From positions 1,240,001 to 1,304,000 of the forward strand of contig NZ_FPEI01000005.1 of NCBI RefSeq assembly GCF_900117415.1: a stretch of 64,000 nt of DNA, given 5' to 3'. Below, piece by piece: positions 35,810 through 49,903 of the stretch (position 1 is the first letter of the stretch; every line of letters starts with the position of its first letter). A program made the translations under genes and the position numbers. Source of the DNA: Hyphomicrobium sp. CS1BSMeth3 (GTDB lineage: Bacteria > Pseudomonadota > Alphaproteobacteria > Rhizobiales > Hyphomicrobiaceae). Below the pieces are notes generated by a model, which worked only from the letters and a program-made list of their open reading frames with translations, made no database searches and had not been told where the DNA came from.

Positions 35810-37261
35810 ATGAAGCTCGACGAATATGCGTCCTATGACGGTCTCGGCCTAGGTGAGCTTGTCGCCAAGGGCGAGGTCAGCCCCAGGGAGCTGGCGCGGA
35901 CAGCCGCGTCGGCCATCGAGGCTGCGAACGGCGAGATCAAGGCCGTCATCGAGACCTATGACGATCGTATCGACGCGCTCGACGAGAGCACGCTCGGCGC
36001 CGGGCCGTTCCGCGGCGTGCCCTTCCTCATGAAAGACGTGTTCGGCCACGAGAAGGGGCGTCTCATCGAGTTCGGCTCGCGCCTCTGCCGCGGCATGACC
36101 GTGACGACGAGCACGTATTTCACCGATCAGCTCAAGGCGGCGGGTGTCAATATTCTCGGCCGTTCGGCGGCGCCCGAGTACTCGATGTCGGCGACGACCG
36201 AGAGCGTGATGTTCGGCAATACGTCGAACCCCTGGAAGAAGGGCTATTCGGCGGGCGGCTCATCGGGCGGCGCGCAGGCGGCGGTGACGAGCGGCATGGT
36301 GCCGATCGCGCATGGCTCGGATATCGGCGGATCGATCCGCATTCCGGCGAGCTGGTGCGGCGGCGTCGGCCTGAAGCCTTCGCGCGGGCGCGTGTCCATC
36401 GGGCCGGTGGTGGACGAGGGCGGCCTCGGCTTCTCGTGCAATCACATCCAGGCCAAGACGCTGCGCGATGCCGCGACCATGCTCGACTGGGTGTCGAAGC
36501 CGCAGATCGGCGATCCGTTCGTGATCCCGCGCCCGACTCAGTCCTATGCCTCGTTCGTGAATGCGCCGAGCCCGCGCCTCAAGATCGGCATCGTGCTGAG
36601 CGAGCTGTTCGGCGTGCCGATCGATCCCGAGGTCGCCCAGGCGGTGAAGGATACGGGCAAGGTGCTCGAGCGCATGGGGCACCATGTCGAGATTGCCGAG
36701 GCGGACTTCGGCGGCATCGCAACGCTGCACCACATCAATGATCTCTTCTTCTTCGGCTTCGACGCGCGCCTCGACGGCTATGCGAAGCGCACGGGGCAGA
36801 AAGTCGGGCCGGATACGCTGGAGCCCGTGATCCTGTCGGTCTACGAGTTCGCCAAGCAGATCACGCCGGCGCGCTTTTTCACGGCGATGAGCGAGATCAA
36901 CGTCGCGCGCCGCAAGCTCGCGCGCTTCTACGCCGATCATGACGTATGGCTCTCACCGACGACGTCGCGCGTGTCGGAGCCTTGGGGCAAATATCATCTG
37001 AGCAAGGCGGGCGTGGATGCGTCGAGCCTCGTCGAAAAGCTCTTCGCCGAGCCCTGCCAGTTCACCGTGCCCCACAACATCATGGGCACGCCAGGGCTCT
37101 CGCTGCCGCTCGCCATGCATTCGACGGGCGTGCCAATCGGCGTGCAGCTCGCCGGTCGGCCGGCAGAGGAGCACGTGCTGATCGGCCTCGGCGGTGCACT
37201 GGAAAAGGCGATGCCGTGGGCCAAGCGTGTGCCCGCGCTGCACGTGTCGAAGATGGGGTGA
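35810..37261 (+). CDS. Amidase (amidase signature family)
   Basis: A 483-residue amidase. The Ser-cisSer-Lys triad is present: K75 in PFLMKDVF, S151 in SAGGSSGG and the nucleophile S175 in DIGGSIRIPAS. Relatives hydrolyse carboxamides; the exact substrate is unknown, and this is not GatA because no gatB or gatC lies nearby and the C-terminal region differs. The ATG at 35810 has a GGAG site at good spacing and gives the common N-terminus MKLDEYASYD; ATG 35795 is the alternative. Confidence 0.88.
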   Translation: MKLDEYASYDGLGLGELVAKGEVSPRELARTAASAIEAANGEIKAVIETYDDRIDALDESTLGAGPFRGVPFLMKDVFGHEKGRLIEFGSRLCRGMTVTTSTYFTDQLKAAGVNILGRSAAPEYSMSATTESVMFGNTSNPWKKGYSAGGSSGGAQAAVTSGMVPIAHGSDIGGSIRIPASWCGGVGLKPSRGRVSIGPVVDEGGLGFSCNHIQAKTLRDAATMLDWVSKPQIGDPFVIPRPTQSYASFVNAPSPRLKIGIVLSELFGVPIDPEVAQAVKDTGKVLERMGHHVEIAEADFGGIATLHHINDLFFFGFDARLDGYAKRTGQKVGPDTLEPVILSVYEFAKQITPARFFTAMSEINVARRKLARFYADHDVWLSPTTSRVSEPWGKYHLSKAGVDASSLVEKLFAEPCQFTVPHNIMGTPGLSLPLAMHSTGVPIGVQLAGRPAEEHVLIGLGGALEKAMPWAKRVPALHVSKMG

Positions 37262-37284
37262 GGCGAAGCGAGAATACAAGATAC

Positions 37285-37896
37285 ATGTCGACGGCAGTGC
37301 TTGTGATCGGATTGGCGGTGGCAGGTATGTTGCTCTGCCTGCTCCTGCTGACGCTGCTCGCTAGCACCTTCCGCATTTGGCCGACGCCAGGGCCGGGTAC
37401 GTGGCAGAGCTACGTGTTCTGGCCGCTCTTCCGAAGCCTCAACGTACTTTGCTTCGTCGTGGCTGTGCTCGATCGGGCGGGCTACCTTGGCCTGCCCATC
37501 TGGCTACGCACCGCCGCGTTTGCAGCGCTTGTGACCTCCACAGCGCTGTTCATCTACGCCTTCCGCGTGCTCGGCCGGGACAATAGCTATGGCGCCCGAG
37601 ACGGGCTCGTCACCGGCGGCATCTACCGCTGGAGCCGCAACCCGCAGAACGCCATGCTGATCGTCGTCTACGGCTGTCTAGCGCTTGCGGCGGATGGCGG
37701 CGCGACGTTTCTGTTGTGTGCGGCCATGATGGCTGTCTACGTGCTGATGGTGCTCTGCGAGGAATCGTGGCTCGAAGGCGTATATGGCGCTCCGTACCGG
37801 AGTTACTGCCGGCGCGTGCCCCGCTTCTTCAACTGGAGACGCGCGCTTCTCATGGCTCGGTTTGCTTCGAAGCATCTCGGATCTAGGTCAACCTGA
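37285..37896 (+). CDS. Isoprenylcysteine carboxyl methyltransferase-like membrane protein
   Basis: A 203-residue membrane protein with hydrophobic helices at about residues 4-27, 45-65, 73-92 and 125-155. GLVTGGIYRWSRNPQNAML followed by a helix and then EESWLEGVYGAPYRSYCRRVPRFF is the ICMT/PEMT (NnrU/phospholipid methyltransferase-like) pattern: the RNPQ segment contacts SAM and the ExxLxxxYGxxYxxYxxxVPRF tail is nearly diagnostic. The methyl acceptor in bacteria is usually unknown. It starts 23 bases after the amidase and may share its transcript. Confidence 0.82.
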   Translation: MSTAVLVIGLAVAGMLLCLLLLTLLASTFRIWPTPGPGTWQSYVFWPLFRSLNVLCFVVAVLDRAGYLGLPIWLRTAAFAALVTSTALFIYAFRVLGRDNSYGARDGLVTGGIYRWSRNPQNAMLIVVYGCLALAADGGATFLLCAAMMAVYVLMVLCEESWLEGVYGAPYRSYCRRVPRFFNWRRALLMARFASKHLGSRST

Positions 37897-37993
37897 CCTT
37901 GGTGTCCGAGGTTCTCGGAATTGGGCTTTACTCGTTGGCATTTGCTTGGCAGCATCCGGCGATCATTTCCTACTGGTCGATCCAACGGAGAAT

Positions 37994-38125
37994 ATGCCTG
38001 TGCCCAAGATGACAAACTCACGTCGTAAGCGCATCCAAGCGGCACAACGCAAGGCATCCAATGCCTTGCGACGCGCTGCCAAGGCGGAGAAACGCAACCG
38101 CAAAGCCAGCGCAGCGTCCAGCTAG
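37994..38125 (+). CDS. Small highly basic hypothetical protein
   Basis: A possible 43-residue protein, about 35 percent lysine and arginine, starting MPVPKMTNSRRKRIQ, with alanine-rich helix-forming sequence and no cysteines. The composition is that of a nucleic-acid-binding or ribosome-associated peptide. ATG 37994 is the first plausible start; a second ATG follows at residue 6. No strong ribosome-binding site is seen. It stands alone between a membrane methyltransferase gene and a convergent exported protein gene. I do not recognise the family; it could be spurious. Confidence 0.4.
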   Translation: MPVPKMTNSRRKRIQAAQRKASNALRRAAKAEKRNRKASAASS

Positions 38126-38241
38126 TGGCATAGGCGACCACGGAAAAGTTGGCGTTGCGATGCTTCGAAGATAGGGACAGGCCAGCCGCGCCCGCAGGAT
38201 TGCGGGCGTGGGTTGGGCGCGGACTGGCCTATTGCACGCGA

Positions 38242-38691
38242 TCAGAGTTTCGTTGCTGCGCGAGAGAGAAGCTTCCAGTCTGCACCCTGCTTTTGCCAGT
38301 TCATCAGGATGTGCAGATTGGCGGAGCTCTTCTTGCCGTCGGCGACCGCTTCACTTTCGTGCATCCAGTGGAACCGTACGATCGCCGCGGGGCCTACGAC
38401 TCGAATCGAACGGTCCTTGTATTCCAGCGACAGCATTTTCGATTTCCCGCTCGTGGCATTGGCGATGAAGGTCGCCTTGTCCTCGACGGCGCCGCTGGAA
38501 TGACTGTAGCTGAGCTCTGCCGCGCAGAGCGCATCAAGCGCTTTGGCGTCGGCGGCGAACTGCGCTGCGCGGAAGGCCTCTAAGTTCTTTGCGACTTCAT
38601 CCTCATCTGCCGAAGCTGCGAAGGCTGGGGCAGCGCCCAGGAGGCCGGCAGCAAGAGCGGATAACGCCAAGTGACGACGATTTATGTCCAC
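38242..38691 (-). CDS. Exported NTF2-like (DUF4440-type) protein
   Basis: A 149-residue protein. The GTG start at 38691 is supported by an ideal GGAGG site and gives an N-terminal export signal, NRRHLALSALAAGLL ending AAPAFA, with a twin arginine, so Tat export is possible. The mature part (DEDEVAKNLEAFRAAQFAAD, a central IVRFHWMH and C-terminal LHILMNWQKQGADWKLLSRA) has the cone-shaped NTF2-like pattern of DUF4440/SnoaL-like proteins. Function unknown; some relatives bind small ligands. The open frame extends upstream, but without a signal-like sequence. Confidence 0.75.
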   Translation of the reverse strand: MDINRRHLALSALAAGLLGAAPAFAASADEDEVAKNLEAFRAAQFAADAKALDALCAAELSYSHSSGAVEDKATFIANATSGKSKMLSLEYKDRSIRVVGPAAIVRFHWMHESEAVADGKKSSANLHILMNWQKQGADWKLLSRAATKL

Positions 38692-38863
38692 TGTTTCCTC
38701 CGTTTGGTTTTTTATTTTGACGCCGGGACAGTCTTGCAGTCGCCTTCTTTCCTGTCCAGCGCCCGCTTCCGTTCCGCAATCACATTGCAGGGACAGACGG
38801 AAATCTGAGATCGCCATTCGCAGTTTTGGGTTCGCTCATCGCAGTGCCGGAACCAAAAACAAA

Positions 38864-38899
38864 AGCCCCTATCCCTCCGAGGTGAGAGGGATAGGGGCT
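38864..38899 (-). terminator. Rho-independent terminator of clpB
   Basis: A perfect 14-bp stem (38864-38877 with 38886-38899, sequence agcccctatccctc and its complement) with an 8-base loop. On the minus strand it is followed by a T-rich tract, the complement of aaaaacaaaa at about 38856-38866. It lies 44 bases after the clpB stop. Confidence 0.92.
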
Positions 38900-38942
38900 G
38901 GCAGATGGTCAGCGCGATAGGTGGCGCTATCTCAGTAGTTGG

Positions 38943-41549
<2,607 letters not shown>

Positions 41550-41648
41550 TGGTCCTCCTCGGCGCGCCCTCGCCGCCCCCTTTGGGCCCGGTCGAAAGCG
41601 CCGTCATCGAAAGAATGAGTGCGGCCCAGGTTCGGCGCCGCCCCGTTC

Positions 41649-41679
41649 ATATGGGGTTAATCGGCCGCCGGAAAAGGGG
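41649..41679 (-). promoter_or_regulatory. Candidate RpoH (heat-shock sigma) promoter of clpB
   Basis: Read on the minus strand: CCCCTTTTCC, 13 bases, then CCCCATAT. The second box equals the start of the sigma-32 -10 consensus (CCCCATnT), and the first resembles the -35 CCCTTGAA with two differences. It lies 100 bases before clpB, a classic heat-shock gene. Confidence 0.5.
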
Positions 41680-41835
41680 CGTGCAGCGAAAGAGTTGCTG
41701 GCCATTCTCCTGCTCTGGCGGGCCCGTCGCGGTTGAAAGCTCCGTACTCGGGTCACACATACTACTAAGGGCAAAGCGCCCTCTTGAGATGGAGCAAACG
41801 GTGCCCCGAGCAAGGGGAACAGGGAGGAGGAGAGC

Positions 41836-42375
41836 ATGGCCATCCGCATGCGCGACGAGGTGCGCGCGCTGAGCAATGACGAGCTGGAGATGGTGGTGAA
41901 AACGCACATCCCACTCATCCTGGATCTCTCCGAGGCGGAGCTTCGCGACCTCATCAAGCAGGTGCGCGAAAGGCGCAAGCGGGCCCGCGACGTCGCCAAT
42001 CGCCAGCGCCGCGAGATGCGTGGCAAGGCCGGACGTCCCGGCGCGGCGCCGGCCAGGGAAAATGCCGGCACCAAGCACAAGGAAGCGGTGCTGGCCGGCG
42101 CGCTCAAGCGCCTGAATAACGAGAAGGAGCGTCGGGAGCGCCTGTCGGCCGTGCCCGAGCAGGTCCGCATTGCCAAAAGGGCACTGCAACTCAAGCGGGC
42201 TTCCGGCAAGGGCCACAGCGGCCCGAGCTACCGCACGGCTTCCAAGGGCATGCACAGCATCGAGAACCAGAAGCCCGAACGTCTGCTCCATCCAATGGAG
42301 ATCGGGCGGGTCTCCCAGTTCGTGAAGGACGCCCAGGCGAAGCGCGACTCACAGCGCGCCGAAGCCGGGCGGTAG
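41836..42375 (+). CDS. Hypothetical basic protein, divergent from clpB
   Basis: A 179-residue, strongly basic, mostly helical protein that I do not recognise. Residues 5-50 (EVRALSNDELEMVVKTH, then LSEAELRDLIKQVRERRKR) look like a helical hairpin, followed by a long lysine/arginine-rich stretch (about 45-130) and a C-terminal LLHPMEIGRVSQFVKDAQAK segment. No signal peptide, cysteine cluster or enzymatic motif is visible. The composition suggests nucleic-acid binding. The start has an excellent GGAGGAGGAG site. It is divergent from clpB with 286 bases between, so a stress link is possible but unproven. Confidence 0.7.
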   Translation: MAIRMRDEVRALSNDELEMVVKTHIPLILDLSEAELRDLIKQVRERRKRARDVANRQRREMRGKAGRPGAAPARENAGTKHKEAVLAGALKRLNNEKERRERLSAVPEQVRIAKRALQLKRASGKGHSGPSYRTASKGMHSIENQKPERLLHPMEIGRVSQFVKDAQAKRDSQRAEAGR

Positions 42376-43111
42376 TGTCCGTGGGTTGAGAAGGCCCTCG
42401 TGCTGCCGTTCAAAGGTTGCGCGAGGGCCCCTCCCGCCGGTCCTCTCCTCTGATGCAGCCTCGCCACAGAGTGCCCCGTAGATGTGTGGGCGGAGGCAGC
42501 CTCTAGTAGGTCGAAAGCAGCCCTTGGAGCACTCTCCACGCTGCCTTCTGAACGGGCTTGACAAGCACGCTGACTGTTCCGCGTTCACGTCTCGGTCGGG
42601 GCGTGGTGCCGCAAATCCGCCGTAAATTGAAGGGGTCCGGCAATATTCGGGACGTTCAATTCTTGTGGGTCTTGCGGGCCGCGGATTTGGCGTCAAATGA
42701 CTGGCACACAGTTTCTCCACCAGATGTACAGACCGACTAGATCTAGTGGCGGGACGCATCAGCAACCCCAATAGATCGTGACGAATGCCCTCGAATCACC
42801 GACATTGATGACAGCCGATGCGGCGCTCGGATGCGGGCCCCGTTGGCGGGGGAAATGAGGGGGCCTCGCGTTCTGCGAGGGTTCGGAAGAGTTTCCAAAC
42901 TGTGGGCGTGAAGAGCGCGCGAGTCGATGACTTGCAGCGGTGAGCGTCCTTGTGCCTGTTGCGTTCAATTGCGTGGGACCGTCCAGCCGTGGGGGCATGG
43001 CTCGGACCGAGGGACAACAGAATCAATCGCACTGACGAGACGCTACAGGGTTTTGTGGCGCGTACCCTCGTCGGCCTCAACGGCAGTGCCCATGAACGAG
43101 CAGCAGGGCAC
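42376..43111. other. Long gene-free leader upstream of nrdJ
   Basis: About 735 bases without a supportable gene. Short open frames occur on both strands but none has a ribosome-binding site with a recognisable product. At 42392-42430 an 8-bp inverted pair (ggccctcg/cgagggcc) with a large loop could end the upstream transcript. No convincing adenosylcobalamin riboswitch box, NrdR box or tRNA was recognised by eye. Local base composition is less biased than in the flanking genes, as expected for non-coding sequence. Confidence 0.5.
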
Positions 43112-46855
<3,744 letters not shown>

Positions 46856-46874
46856 GGTAGTAGGCGCGACCAAC

Positions 46875-46912
46875 CACAAAGGCAGCCGTGGGGCACCACG
46901 GCTGCCTTTGTG
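46875..46912 (+). terminator. Hairpin terminator after nrdJ
   Basis: A perfect 17-bp stem (46875-46891 with 46896-46912) and a 4-base GGCA loop, 20 bases after the nrdJ stop. The following tract is TTTGTG inside the stem end rather than a long T run, so intrinsic termination strength is uncertain; the stem is symmetrical and could also protect or end the opposite transcript. Confidence 0.75.
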
Positions 46913-46951
46913 CGCAGGGGCCCCCAGGCTACGCTCCGTTTAAGCGCGACC

Positions 46952-47683
46952 TTAGAGCTTCTTCCACTTCTCGGTCTCGTAATCGAACCAAGCGCTCACT
47001 CTTTCACCATCCCACTTGAGCATGATGTGTTTCGTTTGGATGGGAATGCCGACCACATCCGGCCAGAACGCGCCGACGCACTGGCCCCGCGCATGGCGGA
47101 CGCTCGGATAGACAATGCCGTTGCTGCCGGCATCGCGGAGCTGCCTCCCGAGTTCTTGTGACGGGCCGTAGCTCGTCGGATCCAGGAAGCGCTGAAAGTC
47201 TCCTTTCCGTAGATCATGCAGGATGCTGTCGATCGCGCCTTGGTAAGTCCGGTAGGCTTCGTCGTGCGGGCCGTCACCCGTTGCTCCATAGAACTGCCCC
47301 ATATGAAACGCGACTTCTCTGAGCGCGGTTTCGAATCTCATTCCAGCGTAATAGAGGCCATATGCGCCCGCAGAGAAACGTGACGGCCGATCCGGGCTGG
47401 CGTGTGTAAACGGGGCCATCACAACGGTAGCGCCCGGGCCGGTTACTCTTCTTCCCGGCGGAACAAGGCTGATTTCGCCGGCCTGTTGCCGCAGCCGAGG
47501 GTTTGTCATCCCTTCGAGCTCATAAAGAAGTTGCCAGTCTTCCGGGTCGGCAATGCGCTCGAAAACATCTATGGGCGGAAATCGTGACGGTACCAGCCGG
47601 AATGCAGATTTCCAGCGAACGCGGCGCGATGGAATGCCTTCGACGATCTTGGGATCAATGAAGAGGTCGGGGTGCCTCGCCAC
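46952..47683 (-). CDS. RES-domain toxin (NAD+ phosphorylase type)
   Basis: A 243-residue RES-family protein. SRFSAGAYGLYYAGMRFETALREVAF (about 101-126) contains the conserved arginine and glutamate region, and GSNGIVYPSVRH (187-197) the conserved serine (S194); these three residue types name the family. Characterised RES toxins (such as MbcT of Mycobacterium tuberculosis) destroy NAD+ and arrest growth. It starts with GTG two bases after its antitoxin's stop, an arrangement that keeps toxin made after antitoxin. The N-terminal 90 residues are longer than in minimal RES toxins. Confidence 0.88.
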   Translation of the reverse strand: MARHPDLFIDPKIVEGIPSRRVRWKSAFRLVPSRFPPIDVFERIADPEDWQLLYELEGMTNPRLRQQAGEISLVPPGRRVTGPGATVVMAPFTHASPDRPSRFSAGAYGLYYAGMRFETALREVAFHMGQFYGATGDGPHDEAYRTYQGAIDSILHDLRKGDFQRFLDPTSYGPSQELGRQLRDAGSNGIVYPSVRHARGQCVGAFWPDVVGIPIQTKHIMLKWDGERVSAWFDYETEKWKKL

Positions 47684-47684
47684 G

Positions 47685-48107
47685 TCACCAGCCGCCTCTG
47701 ACGCTGTCCAGGTAGTTCCGCACGCTGGCTAGATCGACCATATGCCCGGCGCACATGCGATCCAGAGCGGATTGGTCACCAAATGCCTTGTTTGGCCGCC
47801 GTACCCACTCATCAGCCATTTCGGGGCGTTGATAAAGGATTTCCAGGGCTTTGAAGATGCCGAGTATGTAACTGATACGGCTCGCCAGATCGAAGCTGTG
47901 TGCCATATGGCTCACATTCCCACTCTTCCAGTTGTGGAACGTCGACCTGCTTGGATGACCCAACAGCGCCATGGCTTCTTCGTTGGAGAGTTTCCACTTT
48001 TCTGCGATCTGGAAAAAAGCCCGCATGCCTATGGCAAGTGTGTTGTCGTGAATACCCCGGCCTGGAAGCCGATCACGCTTGGTAGTTTTGGCGATGGTCG
48101 TTGGCAT
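47685..48107 (-). CDS. Xre/MbcA/ParS-type antitoxin of the RES toxin
   Basis: A 140-residue antitoxin. A helix-turn-helix of the Xre-like type lies at about 33-62 (AEKWKLSNEEAMALLGHP, then STFHNWKSG). The C-terminal toxin-binding domain (DUF2384) has ILGIFKALEILYQ and WVRRPNKAFGDQSALDRM (101-118), the PNxxFGxxxxL motif typical of these antitoxins. It should block the RES toxin's active site and repress the operon through upstream repeats at 48125-48180. Confidence 0.88.
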   Translation of the reverse strand: MPTTIAKTTKRDRLPGRGIHDNTLAIGMRAFFQIAEKWKLSNEEAMALLGHPSRSTFHNWKSGNVSHMAHSFDLASRISYILGIFKALEILYQRPEMADEWVRRPNKAFGDQSALDRMCAGHMVDLASVRNYLDSVRGGW

Positions 48108-48124
48108 GGCTCACTCCCGACTAC

Positions 48125-48178
48125 TTGGATATTGAGTGATGTCCAATATTATTCCATTCTGGAATATTTGTCCAATCT
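48125..48178 (-). promoter_or_regulatory. Putative autoregulatory operator/promoter of the RES-Xre operon
   Basis: An AT-rich island in G+C-rich DNA directly upstream of the antitoxin gene. It contains a palindrome attcca-ttc-tggaat (48151-48165) flanked by a direct repeat TGTCCAAT (about 48140 and 48170), and an inverted TTGGA/TCCAA pair (48125-48145). Antitoxins of this family repress their own operon, so binding here is expected. Confidence 0.5.
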
Positions 48179-48316
48179 TGTACTCATGCACCATCCCAGA
48201 TAAGCTCAATCCCTACTCCAAGCTCAATACCCATACCCCTCCGCCTCCATCCGCCCTATAAGCTCGCGTCATGACCTGGGTGCCTCCCGCGCCCACCGAA
48301 CCGAGCCGAACGCACC

Positions 48317-49873
48317 ATGTCCCAAGCCCGATCGCTGAGCGACTATGCTCAAGCCATCCTCACCGCGCGCGTCTATGACGTCGCCGAGGAGACCGCCCTC
48401 GATGCGATGCCGCGCCTCTCCGAGCGCCTCGGCCGCAGCGTCCTGCTGAAGCGCGAGGACCTGCAGCCCGTCTTCTCCTTCAAGATTCGCGGCGCCTACA
48501 ACAAGGTCGTGCTGCTCCCAGAGGAGGCCCGGCGGCGCGGCGTGATCTGCGCATCGGCCGGCAACCACGCGCAGGGCGTCGCGCTGGCAGCCAAGAAGCT
48601 CGGCATCAAGGCGACGATCGTCATGCCGTTGACCACGCCTGCCATCAAGGTCGAGTCCGTGCGCCGGCTGGGTGGCAATGCGGTCCTGCACGGCGATGCC
48701 TTCGACGAAGCCTATGCCAAGGCGCGTGAGCTGGAAAAAGCCGAGGGCCTGACGTTCGTCCATCCCTTCGACGATCCCGATGTGATCGCGGGCCAGGGCA
48801 CGGTCGGCCTCGAAGTGCTGCGCCAGCATCCTGATCGCATCGAAGCGATCTTCGTGCCGATCGGCGGCGGCGGCCTCGCGTCCGGCATTGCGGCGTTCGT
48901 GAAGTTCCTGAGCCCGACGACGAAGGTCATCGGCGTCGAGCCCGTTGGCGCGGCGAGCATGGCGGCGGCGATCACGCAGGACCAGATCGTGACGCTGAAC
49001 CAGGTGGATCTCTTCGCGGACGGCGTTGCCGTGCGGCGCACGGGCGAGGAGACCTTCCGCCTCTGCCGCGAGCTGCTCGACGAGATCATCACCGTCGACA
49101 TCGACGGCATGTGCGCCGCCATCAAGGATATCTTCGACGATACGCGCGCGGTCGCCGAGCCCTCGGGCGCGCTGAGCCTTGCGGGCCTCAAGATCTATGC
49201 CGAGCGCAAGGGCGCCGACACCGGCAGCCTCATTGCCATAAACAGCGGGGCGAACCTGAACTTCGATCGCCTGCGCACGATCGCGGACCGCGCCGAGGTC
49301 GGCGAGCACCGCGAGGCATTGCTGGCCGTGACGCTACCCGAGCGGCCCGGTGCCTACCGCGGCTTCATTCGCACGCTTCAGGGCCGTGGCATCACCGAAT
49401 TCAATTACCGCTATGCGGATGCGTCCACGCCCGCGCAGATCTTTGCCGGTATCGCGCTCAATCGCGGTGAGGCCGAGAAGAACGAGCTCATCGCGCGCCT
49501 CAAGTCCGAGGGCTATCCCGTCCTCGACTTGAGTGAGAACGAAATGGCCAAGGAGCACGTGCGCTACATGGTGGGCGGGCGCGCGCCGGGCCTGACCGAC
49601 GAGCTGATCTATCGCTTTCAGTTTCCCGAGCGGCCGGGGGCGCTGCTGACCTTCCTCGAAAGCCTGGCGCCGGAGTGGAACATCTCGCTCTTCCACTACC
49701 GCAATCACGGCGCGGACTACGGGCGCATTCTGGCCGGCATCCAGGTGGCGCCGGGCGCGCGCGACCAGCTCAAGGAGCGGCTCGACGCGCTCGGCTATCC
49801 CTATTGGGACGAGACCGACAATCCGGCCTATCGGCTGTTCCTCTCGGGCGACTATGAGGCTGCCGCGAAGTAG
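48317..49873 (+). CDS. ilvA: Threonine ammonia-lyase (biosynthetic threonine deaminase)
   Basis: A 518-residue PLP enzyme. The PLP lysine is K56 in FSFKIRGAYNK. The phosphate-binding glycine loop GGGGLASGIAAF lies mid-protein. SAGNHAQGVA is the serine/asparagine loop. The C-terminal third (from about residue 330) contains two ACT-like regulatory domains beginning VTLPERPGAYRGFI and FQFPERPGALLTFL, which bind isoleucine and valine in the long biosynthetic form. It converts threonine to 2-oxobutanoate, the first step of isoleucine synthesis. Confidence 0.95.
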   Translation: MSQARSLSDYAQAILTARVYDVAEETALDAMPRLSERLGRSVLLKREDLQPVFSFKIRGAYNKVVLLPEEARRRGVICASAGNHAQGVALAAKKLGIKATIVMPLTTPAIKVESVRRLGGNAVLHGDAFDEAYAKARELEKAEGLTFVHPFDDPDVIAGQGTVGLEVLRQHPDRIEAIFVPIGGGGLASGIAAFVKFLSPTTKVIGVEPVGAASMAAAITQDQIVTLNQVDLFADGVAVRRTGEETFRLCRELLDEIITVDIDGMCAAIKDIFDDTRAVAEPSGALSLAGLKIYAERKGADTGSLIAINSGANLNFDRLRTIADRAEVGEHREALLAVTLPERPGAYRGFIRTLQGRGITEFNYRYADASTPAQIFAGIALNRGEAEKNELIARLKSEGYPVLDLSENEMAKEHVRYMVGGRAPGLTDELIYRFQFPERPGALLTFLESLAPEWNISLFHYRNHGADYGRILAGIQVAPGARDQLKERLDALGYPYWDETDNPAYRLFLSGDYEAAAK

Positions 49874-49903
49874 GACCGGCTTTCGACAAGCAAAGGACAT
49901 TCC

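Noticed and set aside
42723-42735. A 13-base match (gatgtacagaccg) between the nrdJ leader and 63867-63879 beside repeat copy B.
   Set aside because: In 64 kb many 13-base matches are expected by chance; the match does not extend.
42736-42747. Perfect 12-bp palindrome actagatctagt before nrdJ, similar to the CTAG ends of the repeat.
   Set aside because: Too short to be significant, and no arm sequences of the repeat element flank it.
42950-43111. 54 extra in-frame codons upstream of nrdJ.
   Set aside because: The conserved class II reductase N-terminus begins at 43112; the extension has no family similarity.
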